64,000 bases of DNA, taken from Pohlia nutans. Its lineage: Eukaryota; Streptophyta; Bryopsida; Bryales; Mniaceae. How positions within the stretch are numbered: position 1 is the first letter of the stretch; each line of letters begins with the position of its first letter. Below are positions 45,845 through 57,818 of the stretch, one piece after another. The notes under the pieces were generated by a model. That model saw nothing but the letters and a program-made list of their open reading frames with translations, was not told where the DNA came from and did no database searches. The stretch spans positions 24,095,649-24,159,648 of the forward strand of contig CM040092.1 of the NCBI GenBank assembly GCA_022496805.1, given 5' to 3'. The translations under genes and the position numbers were made by a program.

Positions 45845-46042
45845 TTGGAGAAGGGGTGCACGATGCGACAAAGGCTATGCGCAGCGTACCACATTGAGCG
45901 CTCAATAGCTCAACGCTTGGGCTTACCGGAATACCCATGTGCATGCAACCGATGTAGGGGAGCTCGAATTAAAAAATGCGATACCGTGGCAAGGCACCAC
46001 ACTACATATGGACGAGATCCATACCTCCTGTACCCAGTAATG
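45845..46042 (+). pseudogene. TnpD transposase exon 1 (Transpos_assoc-like finger)
   Basis: The first ATG is at 45863 (MRQRLCAAYHIERSIAQRLG), though the exon may begin earlier. It carries a CACNRCRG...HH module followed by YGRDPYLLYPVM, matching the N-terminal transposase-associated finger of plant CACTA TnpD proteins. Donor ATG|GTAAGT at 46043, phase 0, joins in frame to 46290. This is the amino end of a four-exon gene of about 1,150 codons whose later exons carry disabling mutations. Confidence 0.7.
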
Positions 46043-46289
46043 GTAAGTAAACATACTGAAGGTGAAAATGTTGTTTACCACTTAGAAACCATGGTAATAG
46101 AGTAGTGTAGTTAGTATGACGAAACTAGAGTTGCGTTTTCATTTCTTAGTCAATTAAATGTTCATCTATTACTGAAGTACATGTTCATGTGGTATTAAAT
46201 ATTTTTCTCAAAGACCTTATTGTATATTTATTTATTATGGTACAAGAATTATTTTTAAATTCTATATGCTTTCTATTATTATTTTACAG

Positions 46290-47750
46290 ACGATAGATGG
46301 AGAAAATGTCCGTGGACCATCTAGAGTCCGACGGAGGGAGGGAGAGCACTACAGACAACGAAGACGTGGTGATGGAGAGGGGGAATTCACCTGGCCACAG
46401 AGGACAACCGTGGACGTGGAGAACATGGCACGCGATGCATTTGCTCATATAGATGACATTCACATCAACACCATGAATGGAGGTGACGAAGTTGCTATGG
46501 ATGAGGGTGGTGTTGAGAATCAAAGAGAATTTGATGAGGCCAACTTGGAGCACCTGATTAGTGAGTCAACCGAGTCAGTATATGAGGGAAGCTCTCAGAA
46601 CCGTTTGCAATGTGCAATTGTATTGTTTTTCCTATGCACATTATACTCGGTGCCTCACACATTTTTGGACGCCCTCCTCAAATGGATAGCTGGGGACTTG
46701 TTACCAACATCTAATAATTTCCCTAGAACCTCATATGAGGTTAAATCCCTCCTCATGAAGTTAGGGTTGAAACATGAGCAGGTGCATTGTTGCCCAGACG
46801 GCCATGTGCTGTACCAAGGCGTCAATGCAGACCTGGAAGAATGTCCGACATGCCAACAAGTACGATATATACCAGGATCGAACAATGTGCCTCAGCGTGT
46901 AGCCCGATACTTCGATGTCATTAGACACCTACAGAGAATGTTTAAATGTCCAGAAGTTGCTAAACATATGACATGGTACCATTCTCACAAATCGCAAGGG
47001 CAGAAAATGAGGTCAGTTGCTGATAGCAAGCAATGGAAGAGTATTGATGAAAACGAGCCAGAATTTGCTGAGGTTCTAACCAATCTTCGTCTCGGGCTTG
47101 TTGGTGATGGCATTATTCCTTACAAGAATAATGCAATCAAGCACTCTACTTGGGTGCTTCTGATAACAATGTATAATCTCCCTCCATGGCTCCTAACAAA
47201 GAAATTTTTTATTTCCTTAGCGTTACTTATTCCTGGCCCTAAATCTCCTACAGCGGAGAACATAGATGTGTATCTAGCTCCTATAGTTCGTGATATGCTG
47301 CAACTATGGGAAGGTGTCCCAGCTATTAATATGTCAATGCCGGAAGGATCCCGGCGATTTACTCTTCGAGCCATGTTAATTTGGACTGTCAACGATTTTC
47401 CAGCCTATTGACTTCTGTCAGGACAACAGGTCCATGGCTACAAGGGTTGTCCGCTTTGTGGTCCCGAAACATGTGCAGAGCATGCCCAACTTTTGAACAA
47501 GATGATATTTCTGGGGGCTCGAAGATACCTAGATGTCGATCACAGGTACCGTAGAGCAAAAGGTGCATTCAATAATCAGGAGGAGTGGGACGGGGCTCCA
47601 GAAAGACCCACCGGGGATGAAATTTTGCAATGGGGTACAGAACGAACCGAATATCTTGAAGGTGGGGGAGTGGAAAATGCCGGCGATGATCCTGTCAAAT
47701 ATCACGGCGTGAAGCGACGGAGTATTTTATTTGACCTTCCCTATTGGAAG
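46290..47750 (+). pseudogene. TnpD transposase exon 2 (Transposase_21/tnp2 core), nonsense mutation
   Basis: Acceptor TTTTACAG at 46282-46289, donor GGAAG|GTACTG at 47750, both phase 0. An acidic N-terminal part leads into tnp2 features: HEQVHCCPDGHVLYQG with ECPTCQ, PRTSYEVKSLLMKLG, MTWYH, GLVGDGIIPY (the DG pair expected of the catalytic core), HSTWVLLITMYNLPPW, FFISLALLIPGPKSP and NDFPAY-x-LLSGQQVHGYKGCPLCG. The x is TGA (47409-47411), where related proteins have Gly, so the reading frame is interrupted once. It continues in the same frame to HRYRRAKGAFN and LFDLPYWK. This exon carries the catalytic DDE-type region. Confidence 0.85.
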
Positions 47751-48777
47751 GTACTGTCTTTGCTCTGATGACCTCATTACCATTATATTATGCGGAGTTC
47801 AAAGTTGTTCATTGTGGTTGAGATCTATGTAAATATCATATATATGGATAGAGGAAGTGATGATATACTTGAATGAACTGTCCTGATTTGATAGGGTATG
47901 ATGGAATAGTGTATACGATATCAAGCATGGTCTAATACACTGTTGTCCAAGGAAAATTAATGGTAGGAACAAGGAATTCCGAGTGTCAACGGAAGCCGCC
48001 TTTCTGTTCTTGTGTGTAAACTCAATGTTATCATGTAAGGTCCCAATTCTACAGTGATACTTAAGCTTTGTTATAAAATGTTAGATGAATATTGACAGAA
48101 ACTACAGTTGATGTAAAAAGCAAAGCTGTAAAGATTGACATGAAGTTGACATTTGTACAGTCAAATTTATCGTGTTTATTCTTTTTCACTATGTTTTTTT
48201 TTTTGCAAGGTTAACTATGTGTAGAAATTTAATTGATAATCCTACATTTACACAAATAAAATTAATATTATTTGTATTGAAATTGGACTGACATGCTCTA
48301 TGAGATGGTATGGTTTCCATTCTTTTATTATACTGATTCTGGTAAATCATGATGTAGGTCTCACTTTTTCAACTAATACTTAAAACTGTCATTCACCATC
48401 ATGTTATTGTGCTGAAATATGTCAAAAAACCCATTTTAAAAATGCAAGCCTTACAATAGATTAATTTCAATGTGTACATATGTAACTGTAAGAGGTGTTC
48501 TACTTGTTATTTCTTCTGGTTGAGATCCATGTAAAATAATGTCACATCTGTGGAAAAAGTGCAGTAAGGCTGAAATGCAATTTGCTGATATGTTAGCCTA
48601 TGTGGAATCATTAAAAACGATGTCACATATGGCATGTACCAATGTTGTCTGAAGACAAATGAGTAGTAGCAACCCATAGTACTTAGTTACGAATGAGATT
48701 TGTGATAATTTATGTATGTAGTAAAGCTTTTCAGGAAAGGAACGTATTGATGCTCTTTTGAAGAAAGACCCAAACTA

Positions 48778-48994
48778 CACTAAATAGGTTGATTAGAGTT
48801 AGATACACTAATTTCCAAAAACATGTTATTAGTTATTTATGGTGACAAATTTTTTAAGACTCTACAGTGGTCAAGTTTCGATTTTTTCAATAGTATTGGA
48901 ATCAATGTTTTTGGTAAATTGGAGTTGTCGAGAGAAAAAATCTATAGTATTTGCAAAGCTTATAATTATCTAACAGGAATCCACTTTTTAAGTG
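48778..48994. mobile_element. 217-bp TA-duplication MITE, copy 3
   Basis: CACTAAATAGGTTGATTAGA at the left and a diverged complement at the right, TA flanks on both sides, length identical to the other two copies. A further fragment starts at about 49277. Confidence 0.75.
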
Positions 48995-49387
48995 TAGCAA
49001 ATATTTCCTAATTCACAATTTCTTATAATAGAACAGTAATAAAGTACTAGAGAAGATAAAGAAAGTAGTGTACACACATGTGAGCATTCAAATCATCTGT
49101 TTGAGCTTTTAATACTGCAGATCAAAATAGATAGTGTTTGGTGGTCAGAGCCAACGGGTGATTCTAAGTTAGTCCCTTTTTTTTTTCATTTATATATAAA
49201 AATATATAATTCACAAATGTCTAGTATTGAAGGATTTTTTTTCTCATGCTAGCTATGCAAGGTAAGGTCTGATTTACACTAAATAGGGTGATTGCGATTG
49301 TAAATCAATAGTCTTGAGTAAATTAACTTCCCAGAAGTATATCCTGTGAGCCAGCATAATTTTTTTTACGGGTTTATATGATTTGAC

Positions 49388-49620
49388 ATAACCCCTGAAG
49401 GTCTGAACCTGCAGTTGCGACCAGTAGAATATGATGTATTTTAGTTGTATTTGGAATGAATCCATACCTTTAATGAGTTAGAGTTCAAAAGAGAAGTTAA
49501 AATTTAAATCAATGCGGTTCTAGTGAACTATTAAGATCCCAATTTAGAGTTTCTTATTGATAGTAAAATCTTAACTATACGACAACGTATATACTATCCC
49601 CATGGGACGTTTAAGGGTTA
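49388..49620 (-). mobile_element. TTAA-bounded MITE, family B copy 3
   Basis: Inverse of 9541-9774. Left end ATAACCCCTGAAGGTC, right end GGGACGTTTAAGGGTTAA. Confidence 0.8.
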
Positions 49621-50079
49621 ACCCTTGAATGTACCAGGGTGTCCTTGGAACTAACACATTGAGAAAAAACATGATAAACTACTTTGTAGAAGAATATTTT
49701 GTAAATTATATACAAATGACATATTCGACCGTCAAAGATGTAGATTCCATCTTTTTGGTATGATTAACAAATAATATCACCAACATTTAATTATAAAACT
49801 TGAAAGTTAAAATCCTGGTATTTATTCTAAATTTGATTATAAACATAATTTCAATATTTCTATTTTGTCTAGGTCCATGACTTGACATTTTACCACAATT
49901 GTGTTATTCAAAAAATGAGTACTATAGTATGACCAAGTCAAGCGATTAGATAGTACAACAACTTGGTGAAGTATGAAAAAAAAATTGGATGAGTTTCATC
50001 CAATCATTGAAGAGAGTGTGCGAAGGTTTTGGATTCATTAGTGATCTAGTATCTGGACGATGTGACGGGTTGGGGTTAA
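49617..50079. mobile_element. TTAA-bounded element sharing its TTAA with family B copy 3
   Basis: Starts TTAACCCTTGAATGTACC and ends CGGGTTGGGGTTAA, about 463 bp. Interior weakly like family D. Confidence 0.5.
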
Positions 50080-50782
50080 GGTGATATGAGTATAAACACG
50101 TATATTTTAACAAATACTGAGAACTACAATGTATATAGGAGTGTAGTTTAAGTGTTGTCAGAAGAATGGGGGAAAAGGGTTAGACTTGACGTGCACATTG
50201 AAGCTTTGTTATGATCATCAAACATGAAGTATTATGAACAACAGAAAACAGTAAAGCCTTACTTGTGATGTGTAAGGAATTGATGTCCCAAACAACTGAT
50301 TTGCGAACATTAAATGTGTAAACTGAGAGCTCCCTGGATGGTTATAATTTTTGGGTACAGTGTAATCCAAAAGGAACTAATACAATGGCTTTGAAATTAC
50401 TACCATACCCATGGACTGGTAGGGGATATAGTTAGGTAATGTAATGAGGAAAATACTAATCAGAAAGTGTATTTAAGGTAGTGTGCTATAAAACCAATGG
50501 GGTTGTAATTGCACATGAATCTAGGCCATGGAATTATTGTGGCATGGTTTTCTAGAGACGTCATGGACCTCTGCTGGAATATTGATGAAAATGATAACCC
50601 ACCTATGACCATCGTCATGCTATGTCCCTTGATTAATGCAAGTTCTAAGTTGTTTTGAGATTATAATCGTGTTGGTTTTGGAGCCCTCTACCTTATATCT
50701 AGAGCCAGAATGTGACGAGGTGGATGATAATGGGTATATTTAGATGTGAGGAATGATTGATCTAACAATTTAAATTGTACAG

Positions 50783-51681
50783 GACTTACTAGTGCGTCAT
50801 GTCCTGGACATGATGCACTGTGAGAAAAACATCTCCGAAAACATACTACGTACGGCATTTGGAGAGAAGGACAGCCCATCCGTAAGAGCTGACATGCAAG
50901 CCCGTGGAATTCGACCACATTTGCATTTACAAACAACAGGCCCAAACCGAGATCGTTTTTTCATGCCAGATGCCTCATATGTTTTGTCTGCAACATATAG
51001 GGCAAAGGTGCTGCAAGTGCTAAAGAATTTAAGGACTCCAACCAATTATGTTGCAGCGCTACACACAAAAATTAGCAAAGGGAAACTCAGTGGTCTAAAA
51101 TCACACGATTACCACATCTTAATGCAACAGATTTTACCATTGTGTTTCAGGAAAGTCTCTAACAAGGTGCTTGCAGGGGCAGTCATTCGATTGAGCCGAG
51201 TATTTAGAAAGCTTTGTGCGAAGACAGTGAATGGTGAAGAAAAAGATCAAATGCTTGCGGATTGCGCTGAAACGATGTGCATGCTGGAAAAGGAAATGCC
51301 CCCATCTTTCTTTGACATAATGTCACATTTGCCGTATCATCTAGTGCAAGAGCTTTTTCTATGCGGACCTGTCCATACCAGATGGATGTATCCATTTGAG
51401 AGATATTTTAAATCTGTGAAGGGCTTTGTGAGGAACCTTGCAAAACCAGAAGGCAGTATTGCTCAGGGTTACCAAGTTGAGCAAGCCTTGGGGTTTATTA
51501 CAGAATATATGTCAGAGTACAATGTCACGACGCGCAGAATTTGGGACGACAAGGAAGAACCAACAATGGTTGACGAGATTTTGGAGGGGAAGGGAAAGCC
51601 TAAGATTTTGTCAGAGGAGCTCAGGAGTACAATGCACGCTTTTGTCTTGGACAACTCAGCCCACATCGAACCCTATCGCCA
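50783..51681 (+). pseudogene. TnpD transposase exon 3 (DUF4218)
   Basis: Acceptor TACAG|GAC. Begins DLLVRHVLDMMHCEKNISEN (the LDxMHxxKN landmark that closes the tnp2 region), then the DUF4218 pattern: SHDYHILMQQILPL, LCAKTVNGEE, CMLEKEMPPSFFDIM, HLPYHLVQELFLCGPVHTRW and MYPFERYFKSVKGFVRNLAK-PEGSIAQGY. Donor CCA|GTAAGA leaves phase 2. Joining to 54947 gives an unbroken YRQRYEGLW. No stop or frameshift in this exon. It lies on the same strand and frame as exons 2 and 4. Confidence 0.85.
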
Positions 51682-52522
51682 GTAAGAATAACTCTACTAT
51701 GTTTGTCTATTGATTGAAAGAATGTCCCCCAGTCAGGGACATCCAGTATTACATGTCAGTCATCCTGTGTATAAAAATGATGAATGTGAGGAAGGTAGGG
51801 CTTGGCTACATGTGATAGATATGGGAGACTCTGTTTGAGCGCTATAATGATTCTGGTGGCATACTGTATTTAATCCTAATCCCTGAAGAGGTTAAATTTT
51901 TAGGTAATGCCCCCTTTGAACTTCAAGCTTTAAACGACAAAAGTTTTATAGAGACCACACCAAATCTGTTATATAGTTCATTCTAAGCACGATATTGTTT
52001 TTAATTTACTTGGGCTATATTTTGAAGAAGTATTGATCTCACTAAGGTGCTCGAATGGCATTTTAAAATACTCAGTTGGTGCAATGGAGTAGAAGTTATG
52101 AACAAGATTTTCCTATAAACTAAACAAACTCGTGGGGCTGGCTTTGTTGTGTGAGGGTTAAATTCTGAAGTGCAGTGTGAGTGTGTTGTCTACAGGAGTT
52201 TATATTATATGAAGAAGTATGCATTGAAACAGAAGTAATGTAATTTGTAATTGTACAAATCATTGAAACAAAAGTACTGTAGTATTTACCCTGAAAAATA
52301 GATACAACAGTGGCTCCGATGTATTGTCATGTCAAATAATCATTAAAAGTTACGGAAGTGGTGGTCAGCACAGTCAGAACTGAATTGTAGGCTGGATCAT
52401 GGATGGATAAATCACATTCAAGTAATTCAGTGGTACAACATTTGGTCTTGTTTAAAGTCTAAAGTTTGTGCTGAATTTGTGATTGTTGTGTTAGACAACA
52501 TATATGACGAATAAATTAACCC

Positions 52523-53068
52523 TTAACCTCTAAATGCCCAATCAACGATATTATGTTTGATTTTTGGTTGAATGCCAGAAAACTGAAGTACTATAACTTT
52601 ATCGTGGTTGATGTTTTCAGTAGATGTTTAAGGTAACATATGATACATGTTTTGACCATTGGGATTGGAAAATATACTTCATTTTAAATAAATTCCCCAT
52701 TGCGAAATTTGAATTTTGAGTGCCCAAAGTACAAAGTGATTTCTAAAAATGCTCCAATCATAGGTCTCTTTTAATTTCTTCATTTTCAATTTTTTCTTCC
52801 TTGTAGATATAACTGTTTTCTACCTTAATATTTTTTTATAATATAAAATGTAACAAAAATATTTTTATTTTGAATTATTACATTGTGTACATGATAAAAT
52901 TTGTAAATATTTAAAATATCTTCCAGTCATGTTGAAAATTTTGTCATACCTTCATAATGTTGATGACTATCTATGAATAAATATATAAATCATGCAATGT
53001 GGTATTAGAAGTATGCAAATTGTAGTGCTTTGACTTTTACAGAAGAGGTGAGGACCTTTAGGGGTTAA
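52523..53068 (+). mobile_element. TTAA-bounded MITE, family A copy 2
   Basis: Starts TTAACCTCTAAATGCCC and ends GACCTTTAGGGGTTAA, 546 bp. Aligns with 17973-18516. Confidence 0.85.
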
Positions 53069-53623
53069 AGGATGACGTGTTCTCATGTTTGTGCACAAAA
53101 TATAAACTCTTTGAATTCATTTGAATGTGAATATGTTTTTTCCTGTCGATAGAAATACAACCCACAGCATAGACATAAAGTATAAGAGTTTATTTAACCA
53201 ATGTAGCAATGTTTCCCATGCCTTCGAAGACGGGCTGTGAAGCTTAAGAAAATTGTAATTTCAAGCTTTTCACGTCAACCGCAATAACTAGATAATGTGT
53301 ACGGTCACTGTCTATGAAAATTTCGCCATGCACTCTCTTGGTAACCTGTAACAAGATTCTGAGGTTGGAGTTGAAAAATAATGATTTGTGAGGTTTTTTC
53401 AGAGCCATGTCCACACTGCCCATCCTATATTGTAAACATATTTTGTTCCATATCTTCTACTTGATATGCTAATTTCAGTAATAAAAGTAGAGTCCTCTAT
53501 TTTGTTGTGGTATATTAATGTCGCCTGATCTAATGAAAAAATGAAACTTAAAAATAGACACCATGAGAACATACACTGACAGTGAAGTATCCTAGTTAGG
53601 ACAGTTGGTCCATTAGGGGTTAA
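53065..53623. mobile_element. Possible TTAA element next to family A copy 2
   Basis: The right end GGTCCATTAGGGGTTAA is typical. The left boundary is the shared TTAA at 53065, with no clear matching terminus. Confidence 0.35.
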
Positions 53624-54946
53624 ATTGTATTAGGCAATAATTCTGGGAATAATTTTAGGCCGACTCTACATTACAGGTAGAGTAACGAATTAGTAATAGT
53701 TGCAATTCAAGGCATGTCTTGTATACTGTAGTAGGTAGGCAGGGTCGGCACTTTCATGTCGAATAATTAATTAAAGTTTGAAAAGTAGGGGTCGGCACTT
53801 CCAAGAATAATCATTAAACATTCGGCTATTAATAACTAACATTGAATTTACTAGCAGCTACACGTTTTCCTTTTTTATTTGTCTACAATTTTTGTTGACT
53901 TCATCTTTTTTGATTTCGACAAAATACTTGATAAATTTTTATTTATTTTTGGCTATGTTTGGGGGAATTGTATTATGCCTACCCTGCCTTACTGGTACGG
54001 TAATGAAGAACTCGTAACCTCAAGGTAACTATCGTAATAGTTAAAGATTTGAGTGCAATATCTGAAGGTGACTAGGGTGACAGGCAACAACAAGGCACCG
54101 AGGGAAGTGGAAGGCTGGGAATGTATTGAAAATCTTGGAAAGTAGTACTCTTCTGACATGACTTCTTCAGATTGATTGAGAACTATGTGTATAATATTCT
54201 GAGGTCCTTGTTGTTTGAAGTGTGGGAAATGTTATGTCAAATTTTGGTGACTACAGTAATGGTATGTACGGTGTGGTAAAAGAGAGCAAAGTAATTATTT
54301 ACTTAAATGAATAAAAATTAGTCTGAAAAATACGTCTATATTTTTATATATATTACAGGGAACCTGATGTTGTCTTTATAATGTGTAACATAGAGTGTTC
54401 AAGCGGTTATGAGAAGTACAATTTCATTCCTGAATGATATATTTGATATAGAAAATTCACAGCAACTATTGAGGTCATGCAGTCCAGATTGCTTGAAGTT
54501 TGTGTATGACTCGTTACTTATTTGATGATAAAATGCAAGACATCATTGACTCTTTGCAAAAGATTTTTCAAGGATATACTCGGTACTGTATGATCGGTAC
54601 GCAATAGTTCTGTGATGTAAAAGTAGTATATTTAATCTGATCTTCATGTTGAATCATGCAACATTTCAAATATTATTTTTCAAAGTTGGTTTATTATCCA
54701 GAATGGTACAAGTTACACTTGTTTGTTGAACTTTACAGAGAGTATTGATAGAAAAAACGTATGATGTTGTGCCCGACCGTAAACCAATGTGCTAGTAGAA
54801 ATACAAGATGAAACTGTGAAGCCATGGCTTAGAGCTCTGAACTGTCATATTTCCAAACATGTTTTATATTGAAGAACAGTGAACCCTAATGTAATGAAAA
54901 TAATCAATGAGAGGCTTGCATTCTGATTTGGTGTGGTGTGCTAAAG

Positions 54947-55851
54947 GAGGTACGAAGGTTTATGGGTGGAGAGGAACCAGGCTCGAGCAGAATTCCGAAG
55001 CCGACATCCACAACGAAATGGGAGGAGGGGAGCACCATATCCAGTGGAGTTGGCAGAGTTGCCAACATTTCCAGAGTGGCTGCGCATGGACATCGAAGAG
55101 AAAAAGGAGCAGGGAATTGAAATTCCAGATGAAGTTGATGATACCTCTAGACCACCGTTACTACAAGCTCAGCGGTTTAAAAGCATGTATGCTTACGGTT
55201 ACCACTACAGAGTAAAAAGTGCGGAAGAGACCATCACCAAAACCTGTGACTCAGGAGTTGCTGCATTTTTTCGCCGGCCCCTGTAGATCAGGGAGGCACG
55301 ATGAGAATCTTGTTGAGGCGAATTTGGAATACATTGGCCAAATTCTAGAGATTGTGGAGTTAAATTATGGGCGGCATTGTACGGTTCTTTTGGTTTGCGA
55401 GTGGGTGAAGGCTAACTACAGGGGAAGGAGTGCAACCGTGAGAAAAGATGAGTGGGGTTTCACTCTAGCAAATTTTAACAATATGGTACCATTTGGCTAC
55501 GAATCCTTTTCATTCCCGGTACATTGTGACCAAGTGTTCTTTTCAGATGAAGAAGACGAGCCAGGATGGAAGGTGGTCTTGCGAACAGAGGTTCGAGGAC
55601 GGAGAATTGACAACATGATGGAGGATCCCGATGAACACCCTATGTTTTCCATGGGGTCTGATTATGATTTTGAAGGACTACGAGTTCCAGAATCAATCCC
55701 AGAGAGAAACCCAGATCCCCTCCCAACAGGTAGGAATATTCAAATCAATGAGATTATCAATGCAGTAGTGGAAGAAGAGGCTGTAGTGTTTGACCGAGAT
55801 ATTGGTGAGTCATCAGAAGAGGAAGGTGAATACAGATATGCAGGAGTGTAA
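54947..55851 (+). pseudogene. TnpD transposase exon 4 (DUF4216), frameshifted
   Basis: Acceptor CTAAAG completes the split codon from exon 3. The exon reads ERNQARAEFRSRHPQRNGRR, FPEWLRMDI and GYHYRVKSAEETITKTCDSG-VAAFF, the lead-in to DUF4216. At about 55280 the frame shifts by one base. The new frame then gives the DUF4216 body: ANLEYIGQILEIVELNYG, VLLVCEWVKANY, RKDEWGFTLANFNN, the PFGYESFSFPVHCDQVFFSD segment and GWKVVLRTEVRGRR, closing with an acidic Glu-rich tail to the stop at 55849. With the nonsense codon in exon 2 this makes the gene non-functional as it stands. Confidence 0.8.
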
Positions 55852-56366
55852 TGTGATTAGTATGTTAATATCACATTGAGTAAGATATGTTGTAACAGCT
55901 CATGAGACAATTCATGGAGAAAATAATAATTGTAAGAAAAATTGGGATGGGTATGAACATTCTAGGTAATTCTGGTCATATCGTAAAAGCCCCATGCTGT
56001 GGTATGTGACACTTTTGAAATGGAACGATGTAATTGAAATTCCAATGTTATGTCTGAGAAACTTAGTTTCTTGTAGTGGGCATATGAGAGTATCTTGGAG
56101 ATTATGAAGTACCTGTTTTTTGTATTCAGGACCGCAGTAACGTAAAGACGCGATGGTGTCTAAATACTGGACAATGAATGAATCCTGACGCAGCCCTTAA
56201 CTATAATAATCTGTGTTATTATTCATTTATGAAATTGTGTTCTTGATTCTTGTGGTAGTTGACATTTGTACGAAATGGATTGTCAAGCTGAGAACTAGCC
56301 TTTTTCCCAAAAATTTACAGAAGTGGTTTATGTGTTGTTACAATATTAGTTCACAAAAAGTTAGTC

Positions 56367-56909
56367 CTGAACCCATAAAAGACCAATCAACCAAATTACC
56401 CTTGATTTTTGGTCAAACAGTCCTTTCTTCTGTATTGAAGCTTTATTGTGGTTGGTGTTTCCATTAGATGTATAAGTTAAGATATGATACGCTATAGAGC
56501 ATTGGGATTGGAAAATAGACTTTATTTGAAATAAAATCACCGTTGAGAAATTAGAATTATGAGTGCCCAAAGTACAAAGGGATTTCTAAAAATGCTCCCA
56601 TCATAGGTATCTTTTAATATCTTCACTTTCAATTTTGTAGTCCTAATAGTTAAATCTATTTCCTACCTTAAATATATTTTTTGATATTAAATTTGACACA
56701 ATTATATTTATTTTTAATGTTTACCTAGTGAACATGGTAAAATGTGTGAATATTCAAAATATCTTACAGTGAAGTTGAACATTATGTCATACCTTCTAAA
56801 TGTTCATGACTATCTATAAAAAATTACAAATCATGCAATGTGATATTTCAAGTATGCAAATTATAGTGATTTGATTTTTACAAAAGAGTTGAGGACCATG
56901 AGGGGTTAA
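56367..56909 (+). mobile_element. TTAA-bounded MITE, family A copy 3
   Basis: The left end is decayed (CTGAACCCATAAAAGACC). The right end is ATGAGGGGTTAA. Aligned throughout with the other two family A copies. Confidence 0.75.
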
Positions 56910-57223
56910 ACATGAATTTCCAAAATCCCTAAAATCAAATAATGGAAACCACACAATCTTGTACTGCAAGTTTTTCCATTTTCATTACAATATTCTATAA
57001 ATATATTGTGTTATTTTTTATTTTTAATAAAATTACAAGTGAAAACCTTTCTAAATAATTTTAAAATAATTTATAATAAAACTTAAAGAATCTGTCCGTC
57101 CATATGTTATCTTGACATTGACATTTACAATGTTGATTTGAACATCCACTCTATTTTCGTGACTCAATTGGCAATTTATAACGAATCAGTTGCATATGTT
57201 GAATCCAGACCTTCAAGGGTTAA
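56906..57223 (+). mobile_element. TTAA-bounded MITE, family E copy 2
   Basis: TTAAACATGAATTTCC to CTTCAAGGGTTAA, 318 bp. Shares its left TTAA with the right end of the family A copy. Confidence 0.7.
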
Positions 57224-57699
57224 TGAAACCAGAGTTTTATGTACTGTCAGTTACTGGGATGTAATTACAGAAGAATACAATATCTGAAAGTGTAAAGACA
57301 GATGTAATTTTTTCATTATATAGGGTAAGGGGAAAATCTATTATTTCACCTGCTAAAGTGGAATGTGAGGTGTGTTGAGAAGAAGGAGAAGCTAAAACCT
57401 GAAACCGTTAAAAAGAAATTACCGTGAGTGACCTACACAATTTACTGCAGAAATCGATATTCACAATGGGGGGTTTACAAAGCGTAAAACAGAAGGAAGG
57501 TAAAGTCGACAGTAACTCAATATATCATAAAAGACTGAAGTAAAATTAATGAGTATCATGTAATTGCATTAACTACAATGCCTAAAAATGACCGTGAACA
57601 ACTATCGACCCTTTCTAATGCCATGTCAGCAGATATATTCACGAATTTTGAGAACAAAAGTACCTCTGAAGAAGGGCGCCATGGTCAACAGCAATGACG

Positions 57700-57818
57700 T
57701 CGGTTCTATTCACTCTTTTACAAAAAAGTGTTGAATAAGTCAATTAGTGACCGCCGGTACCCTCTTTAACAGAAATCTGCTGAAAATCTGCTAAAGTGGT
57801 CACAGTTTTCTAGTAGTG
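57700..57818 (-). repeat. CACTA right terminal and subterminal repeats
   Basis: Read inward (minus strand): CACTACTAGAAAACTGTGACC, then CAGATTTCTGTTAAAGAGG and GGCGGTCACT. The CTGTTAAA and GGTCAC words echo the left subterminal repeats. Confidence 0.85.

Larger units (their letters stand above)
47751..50782 (+). other. TnpD intron 2, 3.0 kb, filled with MITEs
   Basis: Donor GTACTG, acceptor TTGTACAG. It contains three MITEs (48778-48994, 49388-49620, 49617-50079) and a family E-like stretch at about 48140-48370, inverted. No coding. Confidence 0.75.
51682..54946 (+). other. TnpD intron 3, 3.3 kb, with TTAA elements
   Basis: Contains a family A MITE (52523-53068) and a probable TTAA element (53065-53623). 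No coding found. Confidence 0.7.
55852..57699. other. 3' region of TnpD with two MITEs
   Basis: Family A at 56367-56909 and family E at 56906-57223. The rest has no feature. The TnpD polyadenylation signal is not evident. Confidence 0.5.
8241..57818. mobile_element. Giant CACTA (En/Spm) transposon, 49.6 kb, with nested passengers
   Basis: Both ends read CACTACTAGAAAA inward. The next bases also match in part (GCGACCGATTCAACAGATTT on the left, GTGACCACTTTAGCAGATTT on the right). CAT occurs at 8238-8240 and again at 57819-57821, a perfect 3-bp target duplication as expected for CACTA. It encodes a TnpA-like gene (minus, 13.3-16.6 kb) and a TnpD-type transposase (plus, 45.8-55.9 kb), each preceded by a copy of a Cys-rich small gene. 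At least 20 kb of the interior (about 21.5-42 kb, plus MITEs in introns) is secondary insertion, so the ancestral element was much shorter. The site of insertion is codon 104 of a protein kinase. Confidence 0.92.
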
